Assembly (NCBI GenBank): GCA_050187175.1 | Contig: JBFWXS010000017.1 | Location: 26,771 to 90,770 of the forward strand | DNA length: 64,000 nt | Source: Zeimonas sp050187175 | Lineage (GTDB): Bacteria; Pseudomonadota; Gammaproteobacteria; Burkholderiales; Burkholderiaceae_E | Direction of reading: 5' to 3' | Part shown: one piece after another, positions 18,179 to 25,039 of the stretch | How the letters are laid out: the number at the start of each line of letters is the position of its first letter | How positions within the stretch are numbered: the first letter of the stretch is position 1 | Made by a program: the position numbers and the translations under genes | The notes under the pieces: generated by a model | The model's input: only the letters and a program-made list of their open reading frames with translations | Told to the model about the DNA's origin: nothing | Database searches by the model: none

Positions 18179-18181
18179 GAG

Positions 18182-18265
18182 CCTGCTGAAGGACCTGGTG
18201 GAGGGCCTGGTGAAGGGCTTGGGGAAGGGTCCGATGAAGACGCCGGTGAAGGGGCCGGTGAAGGG
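18182..18265. repeat. Seven tandem 12-bp units filling an intergenic gap
   Basis: Seven degenerate copies of a 12-mer (consensus CCTGGTGAAGGG) occupy 84 bases. They run from just after the fusion gene stop (18176-18178) to just before the stop of the convergent GT2 gene (18266-18268). The array therefore is essentially the whole intergenic region. No terminator hairpin is visible. Confidence 0.85.
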
Positions 18266-19252
18266 TTAGGAAGGGCCAGCCGGCGATCCCGGCTGAGGGC
18301 GATCCGCGGCAACGCGTTCGCGGATCAGGTAAAGCGGCCGTTGCTTGACCTCGCCATAGATGCGTCCGACATATTCCCCGACGACGCCTATGCCCACCAG
18401 CTGGATGCCGCCGAGGAACAGGCCGATGACGATCAGCGATGCGTAGCCCGGAACGTCCACGCCCTGCACCAGCGTCCGAACCACGATGAACGACGCGTAC
18501 AGGAAGGCCGCGGCCGCGATGGCCAGCCCGAAGTAGATCCAGACGCGCAGCGGCGCGGTGCTGAAACTGAATACGCCGTCCAGCCCGAAATCCACCAGCC
18601 CGCGCAGCGTGAACTTGCTGCGGCCGCCGACGCGCGCGCTGCGCACGTAGTCGACCGTCGTCGTCCTGAAGCCGAGCCAGGCGAACATGCCCTTGAGGAA
18701 GCGGCGCCGCTCGGGCAGCCGCATCAGCGCGTCGACCACCTTGCGGTCGAGCAGCCGGAAGTCGCCCACGTCGTCGGGCAGCGGCGTCTCGGCCAGCCGG
18801 TTGTGCAGCCGATAGAACAGCCGGCCGCCGAGCTGCTTCCAGTAGCCGTCGCCGTCGCGCGCGCTGCGGCGCGCCAGCACCACGTCGAAGCCCTCGCGCC
18901 AGCGCGCCACCAGGCTGGGGATCAGCTCGGGCGGGTCCTGCAGGTCGGCGTCGATAGGCACCACCGCGTCGCCTCGCGCTTCGTGCAGACCGGCCGTCAA
19001 AGCGGCCTCCTTGCCGAAGTTGCGCGACAGATCGAGCAGCACGAAGCGCGGATCATTGCGTGCCGCCTTCAGCAGCATCGGCCAGGTCGCGTCGCTGCTG
19101 CCGTCGTTGACGCAGACGATCTCGACTCGCACCTCGTGCATCGCATCCGCGGTGGCGCACAGGCGCGCGCAGAAGGCGTCCAGCGACTGGGCTTCATTGA
19201 ACATCGGAACGACGATGGAGATGAGCGGCAGGTCGGTCGGACGTCGATGCAT
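18266..19252 (-). CDS. Glycosyltransferase family 2, GtrB/DPM1-like, with two C-terminal membrane helices
   Basis: A 328-residue polyprenyl-phosphate glycosyltransferase-like enzyme. The GT-A domain shows ISIVVPMFNEAQSL at the N-terminus, VNDGSSD, DLSRNFGKEAAL and the metal-binding IDADLQDPPEL. Two hydrophobic helices follow (IYFGLAIAAAAFLYASFIVV and LIVIGLFLGGIQLVGIGVV), as in GtrB and Actinobacterial DPM-type proteins. It probably loads a sugar onto polyprenyl phosphate at the inner membrane, making the donor that GT-C and DUF2298 proteins use. The ATG at 19252 has GAGAA about 7 bases upstream; a TTG at 19312 in the same frame would add 20 residues and has weaker support. Confidence 0.88.
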   Translation of the reverse strand: MHRRPTDLPLISIVVPMFNEAQSLDAFCARLCATADAMHEVRVEIVCVNDGSSDATWPMLLKAARNDPRFVLLDLSRNFGKEAALTAGLHEARGDAVVPIDADLQDPPELIPSLVARWREGFDVVLARRSARDGDGYWKQLGGRLFYRLHNRLAETPLPDDVGDFRLLDRKVVDALMRLPERRRFLKGMFAWLGFRTTTVDYVRSARVGGRSKFTLRGLVDFGLDGVFSFSTAPLRVWIYFGLAIAAAAFLYASFIVVRTLVQGVDVPGYASLIVIGLFLGGIQLVGIGVVGEYVGRIYGEVKQRPLYLIRERVAADRPQPGSPAGPS

Positions 19253-19370
19253 GGCGCGGTTCTCGGCTGCCCCGGCGGGGCCGTTGAGCCCTGAGGTGCG
19301 ACGGGCGCTCAAGTCTACCCGGCGGCGGTCTACCCTGCGGCGGTCTGCCCGGCGTCGGTACCCGGCGGCG

Positions 19371-20276
19371 CTAGCCCACGGCGCGCGGCGCCGCGGCGGT
19401 CGCGACCATGAACTCGATGAAGGTCGTCAGCGCGCGCGGGTGGCGCCGGCTGGGCATGTACAGCATGAACACCTGCGAACCGAACAGGCTGAGCCGCCAG
19501 TCCGCCAGCGCGCGCAGCACGCTGCCGCTGCGCAGATCGTCGGCGACCAGGTACTCGGGCACCAGCCCTATGCCTATGCCCGCGAGGATCGCCTGCCGCA
19601 GGAACAGGAAGTTCTCGGAGATCAGCGTAGGCTCGATCACGACTTCGTGGCGCCGGTCGTTCAGCGATGCCGCCACTCGCAGCTGGCGGCCGGTCGCATT
19701 GGAGGTCACCACGCGCGCCGCGCGCAGCTCCGCCAGATCCCGCGGCAGCGCATGCCGCTGCGCGTAGTCGCGCGCCGCACAGGCGATCATCGTGACTGGG
19801 CCGAGCTGGTGCGAGACGAGCGAGCGCGGCGGCTCGGACAGCACGCGGATCGCGATGTCGACCTCGTCGCGCAGCAGGTCCTCGATGCGATTCTCGAAGA
19901 TCACGTCGAGCACGATGTCGGGATAGCGCTGCTTGAACGCCAGCAGCGGCCGGGCCAGCATCGTCTGGCCGTAGCCGCTGGGCACGCTGACGCGCACGCG
20001 GCCGCGCAGGCTGCGGCCCAGCGTCGCCACCGATTCGCGCGCGGCGCTCAGCTCGTCCTGAATGCGCCGGCCGTGCTCGTACAGCCGCAGCCCGACCTCC
20101 GTGGGCTCGGCGCGGCGCGTCGTGCGCCGCATCAGCTGCACACCGGCACCGCGTTCGAGCTGCTGCAGCCGGTAGCTGACATTGGCGCGCGTCATTTTCA
20201 GCCGGCGCGCGGCTTCGCTGAGGTTGCCGGCATCGACGATCTCGACGAACAAGGCCAGCGACTGCGCATCCATCAT
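19371..20276 (-). CDS. LysR-family transcriptional regulator
   Basis: A 301-residue LysR regulator: N-terminal winged HTH (LFVEIVDAGNLSEAARRLKMTRANVSYRLQQLE, positions about 6-38 given here only as landmarks) and a periplasmic-binding-protein-like effector domain from about residue 90. It starts at tandem ATGs (20276/20273) with a GAGAGAAA ribosome site upstream. It is divergent from the acyl-CoA dehydrogenase, and the gap between them carries repeated GTCAAAT half-sites. The expected role is inducer-dependent control of that gene and of itself. Confidence 0.9.
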   Translation of the reverse strand: MMDAQSLALFVEIVDAGNLSEAARRLKMTRANVSYRLQQLERGAGVQLMRRTTRRAEPTEVGLRLYEHGRRIQDELSAARESVATLGRSLRGRVRVSVPSGYGQTMLARPLLAFKQRYPDIVLDVIFENRIEDLLRDEVDIAIRVLSEPPRSLVSHQLGPVTMIACAARDYAQRHALPRDLAELRAARVVTSNATGRQLRVAASLNDRRHEVVIEPTLISENFLFLRQAILAGIGIGLVPEYLVADDLRSGSVLRALADWRLSLFGSQVFMLYMPSRRHPRALTTFIEFMVATAAAPRAVG

Positions 20277-20297
20277 CGGGGCATTTCTCTCGGAATC

Positions 20298-20345
20298 GTC
20301 AAATCTAATTTGACAATGTGTCAACTGAATTTGAGATTGTCAAAT
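20298..20345. promoter_or_regulatory. Operator cluster with GTCAAAT half-sites between LysR and acyl-CoA dehydrogenase
   Basis: GTCAAAT-CTA-ATTTGAC (20298-20314) is a perfect inverted repeat. A second, imperfect copy is GTCAACTGAATTTGAG (20320-20335), and a third half-site GTCAAAT follows at 20339-20345. The spacing along about 48 bases fits the two-part binding of LysR proteins (recognition and activation sites). Confidence 0.65.
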
Positions 20346-20423
20346 AAAGAAAACAATACAACAATCTCACCCCCGGTGGCGCCTGCCGCGCCGCTCCAAG
20401 CTTGCCTTCCCCCGAGAATGAAC

Positions 20424-21587
20424 ATGGCCGTCGATCAAGAATCCTTCGAACTTCTGCTCGCATCGATCCAGCGCTTCGTGCGCGATCGGCTGGTTCCAGC
20501 CGAGGACCTCGTCGAAGAGCAGGACGAAGTGCCGGCCGGCATCGTCGACGACATGAAGCAGCTGGGACTGTTCGGGCTGTCGATTCCCGAGGAGTACGGC
20601 GGCATCGGCCTGTCGATGGCGCAGGAGTGCGCGGCCGTGTTCGAGCTGGGCCAGACCGCGCTCGCGTTCCGCTCGGTCTTCGGCACGAACGTGGGCATCG
20701 GCTCGCAAGGCATCCTGATGGACGGTACCGAGGCGCAGAAGCGCCAGTATCTGCCGGCTGTGGCCAGCGGCGAGCTGATCATGTCGTTCGCGCTGACCGA
20801 GCCCGAGGCCGGCTCCGACGCGGCGTCGCTGAAGACGCGCGCCGTTCGCGACGGCGACGACTATCGAATCAGCGGCACTAAGCGCTTCATCACCAATGCC
20901 ACGCGCGCCGGCGCGTTCACGCTGATGGCTCGCACCGGCGAGGCCGGTGCCGCCGGTATCTCGGCGTTCATCGTGCCGGCCGGCTTGCCCGGGCTGTCGC
21001 TCGGCAAGATAGACAAGAAGATGGGCCAGCGCGGCACCAAGACCTGCGACGTGATCCTCGACGAGGTGGCGGTGCCGGCCCAGAACATTATCGGCGGCGA
21101 GCCCGGGCGCGGCTTCAAGACAGCGATGAAGGTGCTCGACCGCGGCCGCCTGCACATTTCCGCGCTGGCCTGCGGCATGGCCCAGCGCATCCTGAACGAG
21201 GCCGCGGCCTATGCGGCGCAGCGCAAGCAGTTCGGCCAGCGCATCGGTGATTTCCAGCTCGTGCAGGCCATGCTCGCCGACAGCCAGGCCGAGCTATATG
21301 CCGGCTGGTCGATGGTGCAGGACTGCGCGCGGCGCTACGACGCGCGCAGCGGCGGACAGGACCGCGATCTCAGCATGCGCGCTTCGTGCGTGAAGATGTT
21401 CTGCACCGAAATGGTCGGCCGCGTCGCCGACCGCGGTGTGCAGATCCACGGCGGCTCCGGCTACATGAACGAGTTCAAGGTCGAGCGCTTCTATCGCGAC
21501 GTGCGGCTGCTGCGCCTGTACGAGGGTACGACGCAGATCCAGCAGATGATCGTCGGGCGGGAGTTGATTCGGCAGCACGCTGCTTGA
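20424..21587 (+). CDS. Acyl-CoA dehydrogenase
   Basis: A 387-residue flavoenzyme that oxidises an acyl-CoA to the trans-2-enoyl-CoA and passes electrons to ETF. Landmarks are the N-terminal helical domain, the FAD/substrate motif ALTEPEAGSDAASLKTRA in the beta domain, GQRGTKTCDV, RKQFGQRIGDFQ, and the catalytic-base region LYEGTTQIQQMIVGREL near the C-terminus, in which Glu of YEGT is the expected base. Length is normal. The ATG at 20424 (GAGA six bases upstream) is preferred; an ATG at 20418 is also possible. Regulated by the divergent LysR. Substrate chain or ring type cannot be told. Confidence 0.9.
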   Translation: MAVDQESFELLLASIQRFVRDRLVPAEDLVEEQDEVPAGIVDDMKQLGLFGLSIPEEYGGIGLSMAQECAAVFELGQTALAFRSVFGTNVGIGSQGILMDGTEAQKRQYLPAVASGELIMSFALTEPEAGSDAASLKTRAVRDGDDYRISGTKRFITNATRAGAFTLMARTGEAGAAGISAFIVPAGLPGLSLGKIDKKMGQRGTKTCDVILDEVAVPAQNIIGGEPGRGFKTAMKVLDRGRLHISALACGMAQRILNEAAAYAAQRKQFGQRIGDFQLVQAMLADSQAELYAGWSMVQDCARRYDARSGGQDRDLSMRASCVKMFCTEMVGRVADRGVQIHGGSGYMNEFKVERFYRDVRLLRLYEGTTQIQQMIVGRELIRQHAA

Positions 21588-21638
21588 GGGCGGCGGGCCG
21601 GCTGATTCGACGTTCCTGGCGAGGGCCTCGACGGCGCG

Positions 21639-21991
21639 GGCAAAGGCGTGGGCCGGAGACCGGGCACCGGGCGTCGCGCGAGTCGGCGGGTCGCGGGCGG
21701 GCGGGCCGGCAGGTGAGTGTGGCGCTGGATGCTTGCCCCTTTGCTACGCAAAGGGGTTCCCTGCGATGCTCGGAGCCTTGGCCCACGGCGTAACTCGCTG
21801 CGCTCCCCTTCGGGGAGCTCCGCTCAGACAGACGCCGTAAGTCAGAAGTGGTGGCGCGCTGCGCGCGCGGTCCAAGCTTCCTGCGCTTCTCGGCTGCGCA
21901 TACAGCGCCACACTCACCTGCCGGCCCGCCCGCCCGCGACCCGCCGACTCGCGCGACGCCCGGTGCCCGGTCTCCGGCCCACGCCTTTGCC
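21639..21991. mobile_element. 353-bp palindromic element: perfect 89-bp inverted arms around a structured 175-bp core
   Basis: The left arm (21639-21727) and right arm (21903-21991) are exact reverse complements over 89 bases. The core (21728-21902) has its own stems: CCCCTTTGC-TAC-GCAAAGGGG (21736-21756), CTCCCC-TTC-GGGGAG (21803-21817), and an outer pair ACGGCGT (21785-21791) with ACGCCGT (21832-21838) that encloses the second hairpin. No convincing coding frame spans it. It looks like a REP/MITE-type palindromic unit or a highly structured RNA locus. It lies in the 678-bp gap between the acyl-CoA dehydrogenase and the oxygenase operon; an assembly fold-back cannot be excluded, although the core is not itself palindromic. 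Confidence 0.75.
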
Positions 21992-22186
21992 GAGACAGTG
22001 GTGGCAGGCGACGACGCCCGTTGAGCAGGCTCGTCGTTGAGCAGGGTCATTGCTGGACCGGCTCGTCGCTAGGCAGGCTCGTGACCGGGTGGACTTGCCG
22101 CAGCCTCTTTTCTTCTTTCTAAGGGTTTCCCCCAGCTGCCCTTCCAGCCATTCGTCTTGCGATGGCGCCTTTTTTGGCCTAGATTG

Positions 22187-22206
22187 TCTACCTAACGATA
22201 GGTAGA
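22187..22206. promoter_or_regulatory. 20-bp perfect palindrome, probable TetR operator of the oxygenase operon
   Basis: TCTACCTAACGATAGGTAGA has 8-bp perfect arms around ACGA, 59 bases before the oxygenase ATG. Size and symmetry are typical of TetR-family operators, and a TetR gene is third in the operon. An adjoining weaker inverted repeat GATTGA-TTCCAG-TCAATC spans 22205-22222. The DNA between 21992 and 22186 holds only short direct repeats (GTTGAGCAG twice) and a T-rich stretch, with no gene seen. Confidence 0.7.
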
Positions 22207-22265
22207 TTGATTCCAGTCAATCTTTCACTCCCTGAATCGTGCTTATCCGTTTGAAGGAGCTCCTC

Positions 22266-23123
22266 ATGTCTGCCTCCGTCACCGAGCTGTCCACGCCCAG
22301 CGCCGCGGCTCGACCGACTGCCCCTGCGCGGGATGACGAATACCGGATCGATTCGCTGCCGCCGATCGACATGGACAGTATTCCGATCGCCGATCCGCCC
22401 GATGACGTGCAGATTCTTGCCGGCCCGCGGCAGTTTCGTGAAGGCGACCCGCTGCCCGACGAATACCGCGAACTGCTGGTCAAGCTGATCTACAACCACG
22501 CCGAGATCCTCGACTCGAAGCCGTATCGGGACATGATCGACAGCCAGTGGGAAGTGGCCAAGCGCGAAGCGCCGACGCTGAAGGACCTGGCGATGATGGC
22601 GCGCTTCAACTACGAAGAGCTCAACCACGGCTACATCTTCTCGAACATCCTGCGCGGCATCGGCCGCAACTTCGAGAAGTTCGAGCTGCGCCAGTACCTG
22701 TTCGAGTATCCGAAGCAGAGCTGGATGGATCTGGCCCTGCATCACTTCCTGGCCTCCAAGGTCGGTGTGATGCAGATCGCCGAATGGGCCGACTCGAGCT
22801 ACGAGCCGGTCGCGCGCGTGGTGCCGCGCGTGTTCCGCGAGGAGCGCGGCCATGCCGGCATGGGCTATCGGCACCTGATCGAGCTGATCCAGGAGCCCGC
22901 GCAGCGCGAAGAGGCCAACCAGAAGCTGAAGGTCTGGTGGCCGATGGCGCTGGACATGTTCGGCAACTCGGAATCGTCGCGAAACCGCCGCTACCGGGCC
23001 TGGGGTCTGAAGAAGCACACCAATGCGCAGCTTCGCGATGCCTTCATCGCGAACACGGTGCCGCTGCTCGAAGCCATAGGTCTGCAGGTGCCGGACCATG
23101 CGGCCAATCGCCGCTACCTGTGA
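22266..23123 (+). CDS. PaaA-like ferritin-fold diiron oxygenase
   Basis: A 285-residue protein of the phenylacetyl-CoA epoxidase (PaaA/PaaC) family, which activates O2 at a carboxylate-bridged diiron centre to attack a CoA-thioester-bound ring. Two E-x-x-H motifs are visible, E118/H121 (YEELNH) and E193/H196 (REERGH). The C-terminal third matches PaaA closely in pattern (KVWWPMALDMFG, HTNAQLRDAFIANTVP, LQVPD). It is shorter than E. coli PaaA and has an unrelated 60-residue N-terminus. AAGGAG six bases upstream fixes the ATG. No PaaB, PaaC, PaaD or PaaE gene is nearby; the reductase at 30226 could supply electrons. First gene of the operon. Confidence 0.8.
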   Translation: MSASVTELSTPSAAARPTAPARDDEYRIDSLPPIDMDSIPIADPPDDVQILAGPRQFREGDPLPDEYRELLVKLIYNHAEILDSKPYRDMIDSQWEVAKREAPTLKDLAMMARFNYEELNHGYIFSNILRGIGRNFEKFELRQYLFEYPKQSWMDLALHHFLASKVGVMQIAEWADSSYEPVARVVPRVFREERGHAGMGYRHLIELIQEPAQREEANQKLKVWWPMALDMFGNSESSRNRRYRAWGLKKHTNAQLRDAFIANTVPLLEAIGLQVPDHAANRRYL

Positions 23124-23152
23124 GCATTCGCCGCCGCGCGGAGGAGCGAGAC

Positions 23153-23536
23153 GTGTCGACGGTTCCGCCGATCATCCAGGCGGTCCATGGCTGCGTCGTC
23201 ACGCGGCTGACCGTCGACGATTCGTTCACGCTGAGCCTGTGCGGCATCGACCGCGAGGTCGTGCTGAGAATAGACGGCAGCGGCGTGCTGAGGTCGGCCG
23301 ATGGCGAGCAGCAGATCGACCCCGATCGTGATCCGACCAGCGCCGCGGCGATGCTGAAGCTGATGAACCGGCATGTCGACTCCGTGCGGCTCGACGACGA
23401 CGGCGGTCTGACGCTCGAATGCGGTGATGTCTCGCTGCAGCTGCTGCCCAGCGATCACACGCTGAGCTGGTCGATGCAGGGACCCGATGGGACGCGGGCC
23501 TCATGCCTCGCAGAAGGGAGAGTGGTATGGGAGTGA
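23153..23536 (+). CDS. Small unknown protein in the oxygenase operon
   Basis: A 127-residue protein starting at GTG with a strong GGAGGAG site six bases upstream, 29 bases after the oxygenase. It is rich in alternating hydrophobic/polar residues (VTRLTVDDSFTLSLCG, LRIDGSGVLR, LTLECGDVSLQLLP), so likely an all-beta fold. There is no signal peptide, membrane helix or cofactor motif. I do not recognise the family; small proteins of this shape are sometimes grouped as DUF6188-like, but that is a guess. Position between the oxygenase and its regulator suggests an accessory subunit or chaperone (inference). Its 3' end overlaps the TetR gene by 10 bases. Confidence 0.75.
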   Translation: MSTVPPIIQAVHGCVVTRLTVDDSFTLSLCGIDREVVLRIDGSGVLRSADGEQQIDPDRDPTSAAAMLKLMNRHVDSVRLDDDGGLTLECGDVSLQLLPSDHTLSWSMQGPDGTRASCLAEGRVVWE

Positions 23537-24186
23537 TTCGAATGAACCGGCTGCCCGCGCAGCGCGAGGACGGCGCGGCCGCCGAAAGCGAGCCGACCCG
23601 TCTCAGCGAGGTGCTGGACGTGTCGGCCCGGCTGTTCCACGAGAAGGGCTACCGCTCGACCTCGCTGGCCGAGATCGGACAGATGCTGGGCATGAACAAG
23701 GCCTCGCTGTACTACTACGTGAGGTCCAAGGAGGATCTGGTCCGGCGGCTGATCCTGCGCGCGTCGCGGCGCCTGCGCGACGTGGCGCGCAGCCCCGAGA
23801 TCGACGCGCTGCCTCCCGACCAGGCGCTGGAGCGCGTCGTGCGCGAGCATTGCGCGGTAATCCTGGAATACCCGAACGAAATGGGGCTGCTGATCCAGCA
23901 GCGCAAGTACGTCGAGCCCGATGCACTGCGCGAGATCAGCGAGCGCGAGCGAATCTATGTCGCCAACGTGCGCGGCATCATCGCGCGCGGCGTCGAGCAG
24001 GGGGTGTTCCGGCCCGTCGACATCCGCGCCGCCGCCTCGCTGATGCTTGACGCGATCAACGGCCTGCTGCGCTGGTACCGGCCCGACGGACCACTGGGCA
24101 GGGCCGAGGTCATCGATGTGACCTGGGAGTTCATCCACGGCGGGCTGGCCGCGCGCAAGACACGCAGAACACGCAACGGAGGCTGA
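23527..24186 (+). CDS. TetR-family transcriptional repressor
   Basis: A 219-residue TetR regulator with the N-terminal HTH (FHEKGYRSTSLAEIGQMLGM followed by NKASLYYYVRSKEDLV, about residues 38-74) and an all-helical ligand-binding domain typical of the FadR/AcrR-like group that senses acyl- or aryl-CoA. The ATG at 23527 is set by GAAGGGAG six bases upstream. Overlaps the preceding gene by 10 bases and ends one base before the next, so translation is coupled. It probably represses the operon through the palindrome at 22187-22206. Confidence 0.9.
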   Translation: MGVIRMNRLPAQREDGAAAESEPTRLSEVLDVSARLFHEKGYRSTSLAEIGQMLGMNKASLYYYVRSKEDLVRRLILRASRRLRDVARSPEIDALPPDQALERVVREHCAVILEYPNEMGLLIQQRKYVEPDALREISERERIYVANVRGIIARGVEQGVFRPVDIRAAASLMLDAINGLLRWYRPDGPLGRAEVIDVTWEFIHGGLAARKTRRTRNGG

Positions 24187-24187
24187 C

Positions 24188-25039
24188 ATGGCGACGCTCG
24201 ACTTCGAGCTGCCGCTGACCGCGCAGGCATACGGCCGCTGGCGCTTCGCGCGCGACCAGGCTCTCGTCGAGCCGGCCGCGCCCGGCACGCGCGTGCCGCT
24301 GCCCTACCTCGTGTTCCTGCGCGCCCAGCCCATCGTCGGCGTCGACTTCCATCAGTGGCTGGGGCGCGATCCCGATCGCGGACTCTACGGCGGCGTCGCC
24401 TATCGCGAACAGCGTCCGCTGCGCGTCGGCCAGTGCCTGTCCGCACGGGCCGAGGTGACGCGGCGGCGCGAGGTCGACTCGCCGCGCGGGCGGCTGACGA
24501 TCACCACGCTGCTTACCCGCTATCTGTGCGACGGCGTCGAGCATGCCACCGAGGAGGTGCGGATGATCGATCTGCCGCCGACGCCTGCGTCCGCGCCGAC
24601 CACAGCGCAGACCACAGCACAGACCACAGCGCAGACCGAAGCGCCGGCCGAAGTGCCGCCCGCCGAGGCCGGTGAGCCGTCGCATCCGCTTCTCGCCCGC
24701 GTCCCACCTATCACGCGCAGACAGGTCGCCTGGCTGACCGTCGAGACCGGCGACGTCAATCCGCTGCACGTCGACGCCGGATATGCGGCGCAGCGAGGCT
24801 TCCCCGATGTCGTCGTGCCGGCCACGCTGATCACGGCGCTGCTCGAACGCGAGATCGCGGCGGCAACCGGCCGGCCGGTGCAGGCCATCGACGTGCGCTA
24901 TCACGCACCGACCTATCCGGGCGAAACGATCGAGCTGCATGCCGCGCCGTCCGGCGATCCGATCGAGTTCCAGGCCATCGCCGGCGGCCGCCTGAGGGCC
25001 GACGGCAGCTTCCGATTGCAACAGGACGTCCGATCATGA
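24188..25039 (+). CDS. Double-hotdog MaoC-type hydratase
   Basis: A 283-residue protein with two hotdog folds (about 1-135 and 175-275). The C-terminal half has the hydratase-2 motif TGDVNPLHVDAGYA with catalytic Asp189 and His194; the N-terminal half lacks it, as in fungal and other two-module hydratases. It would add water reversibly to an enoyl-CoA. Between the halves is a low-complexity linker (about 136-175) that contains three 12-base repeats encoding TTAQ. Sits between the regulator and the CoA ligase and overlaps the ligase start by ATGA. Confidence 0.85.
   Translation: MATLDFELPLTAQAYGRWRFARDQALVEPAAPGTRVPLPYLVFLRAQPIVGVDFHQWLGRDPDRGLYGGVAYREQRPLRVGQCLSARAEVTRRREVDSPRGRLTITTLLTRYLCDGVEHATEEVRMIDLPPTPASAPTTAQTTAQTTAQTEAPAEVPPAEAGEPSHPLLARVPPITRRQVAWLTVETGDVNPLHVDAGYAAQRGFPDVVVPATLITALLEREIAAATGRPVQAIDVRYHAPTYPGETIELHAAPSGDPIEFQAIAGGRLRADGSFRLQQDVRS
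24599..24634 (+). repeat. Three 12-bp tandem units in the hydratase linker
   Basis: ACCACAGCGCAG repeats three times (one base differs in the second unit), encoding TTAQ units in the disordered linker between the two hotdog halves. Confidence 0.85.

Noticed and set aside
16102..18189. A 695-codon alternate frame inside the DUF2298 half of the fusion
   Set aside because: Arg/Ala-rich and without hydrophobic helices; the chosen frame carries the conserved DUF2298 motifs.
22161..22180. Rho-independent terminator (GGCGCC followed by T6)
   Set aside because: The stem is only three base pairs deep and lies upstream of, not after, a gene.
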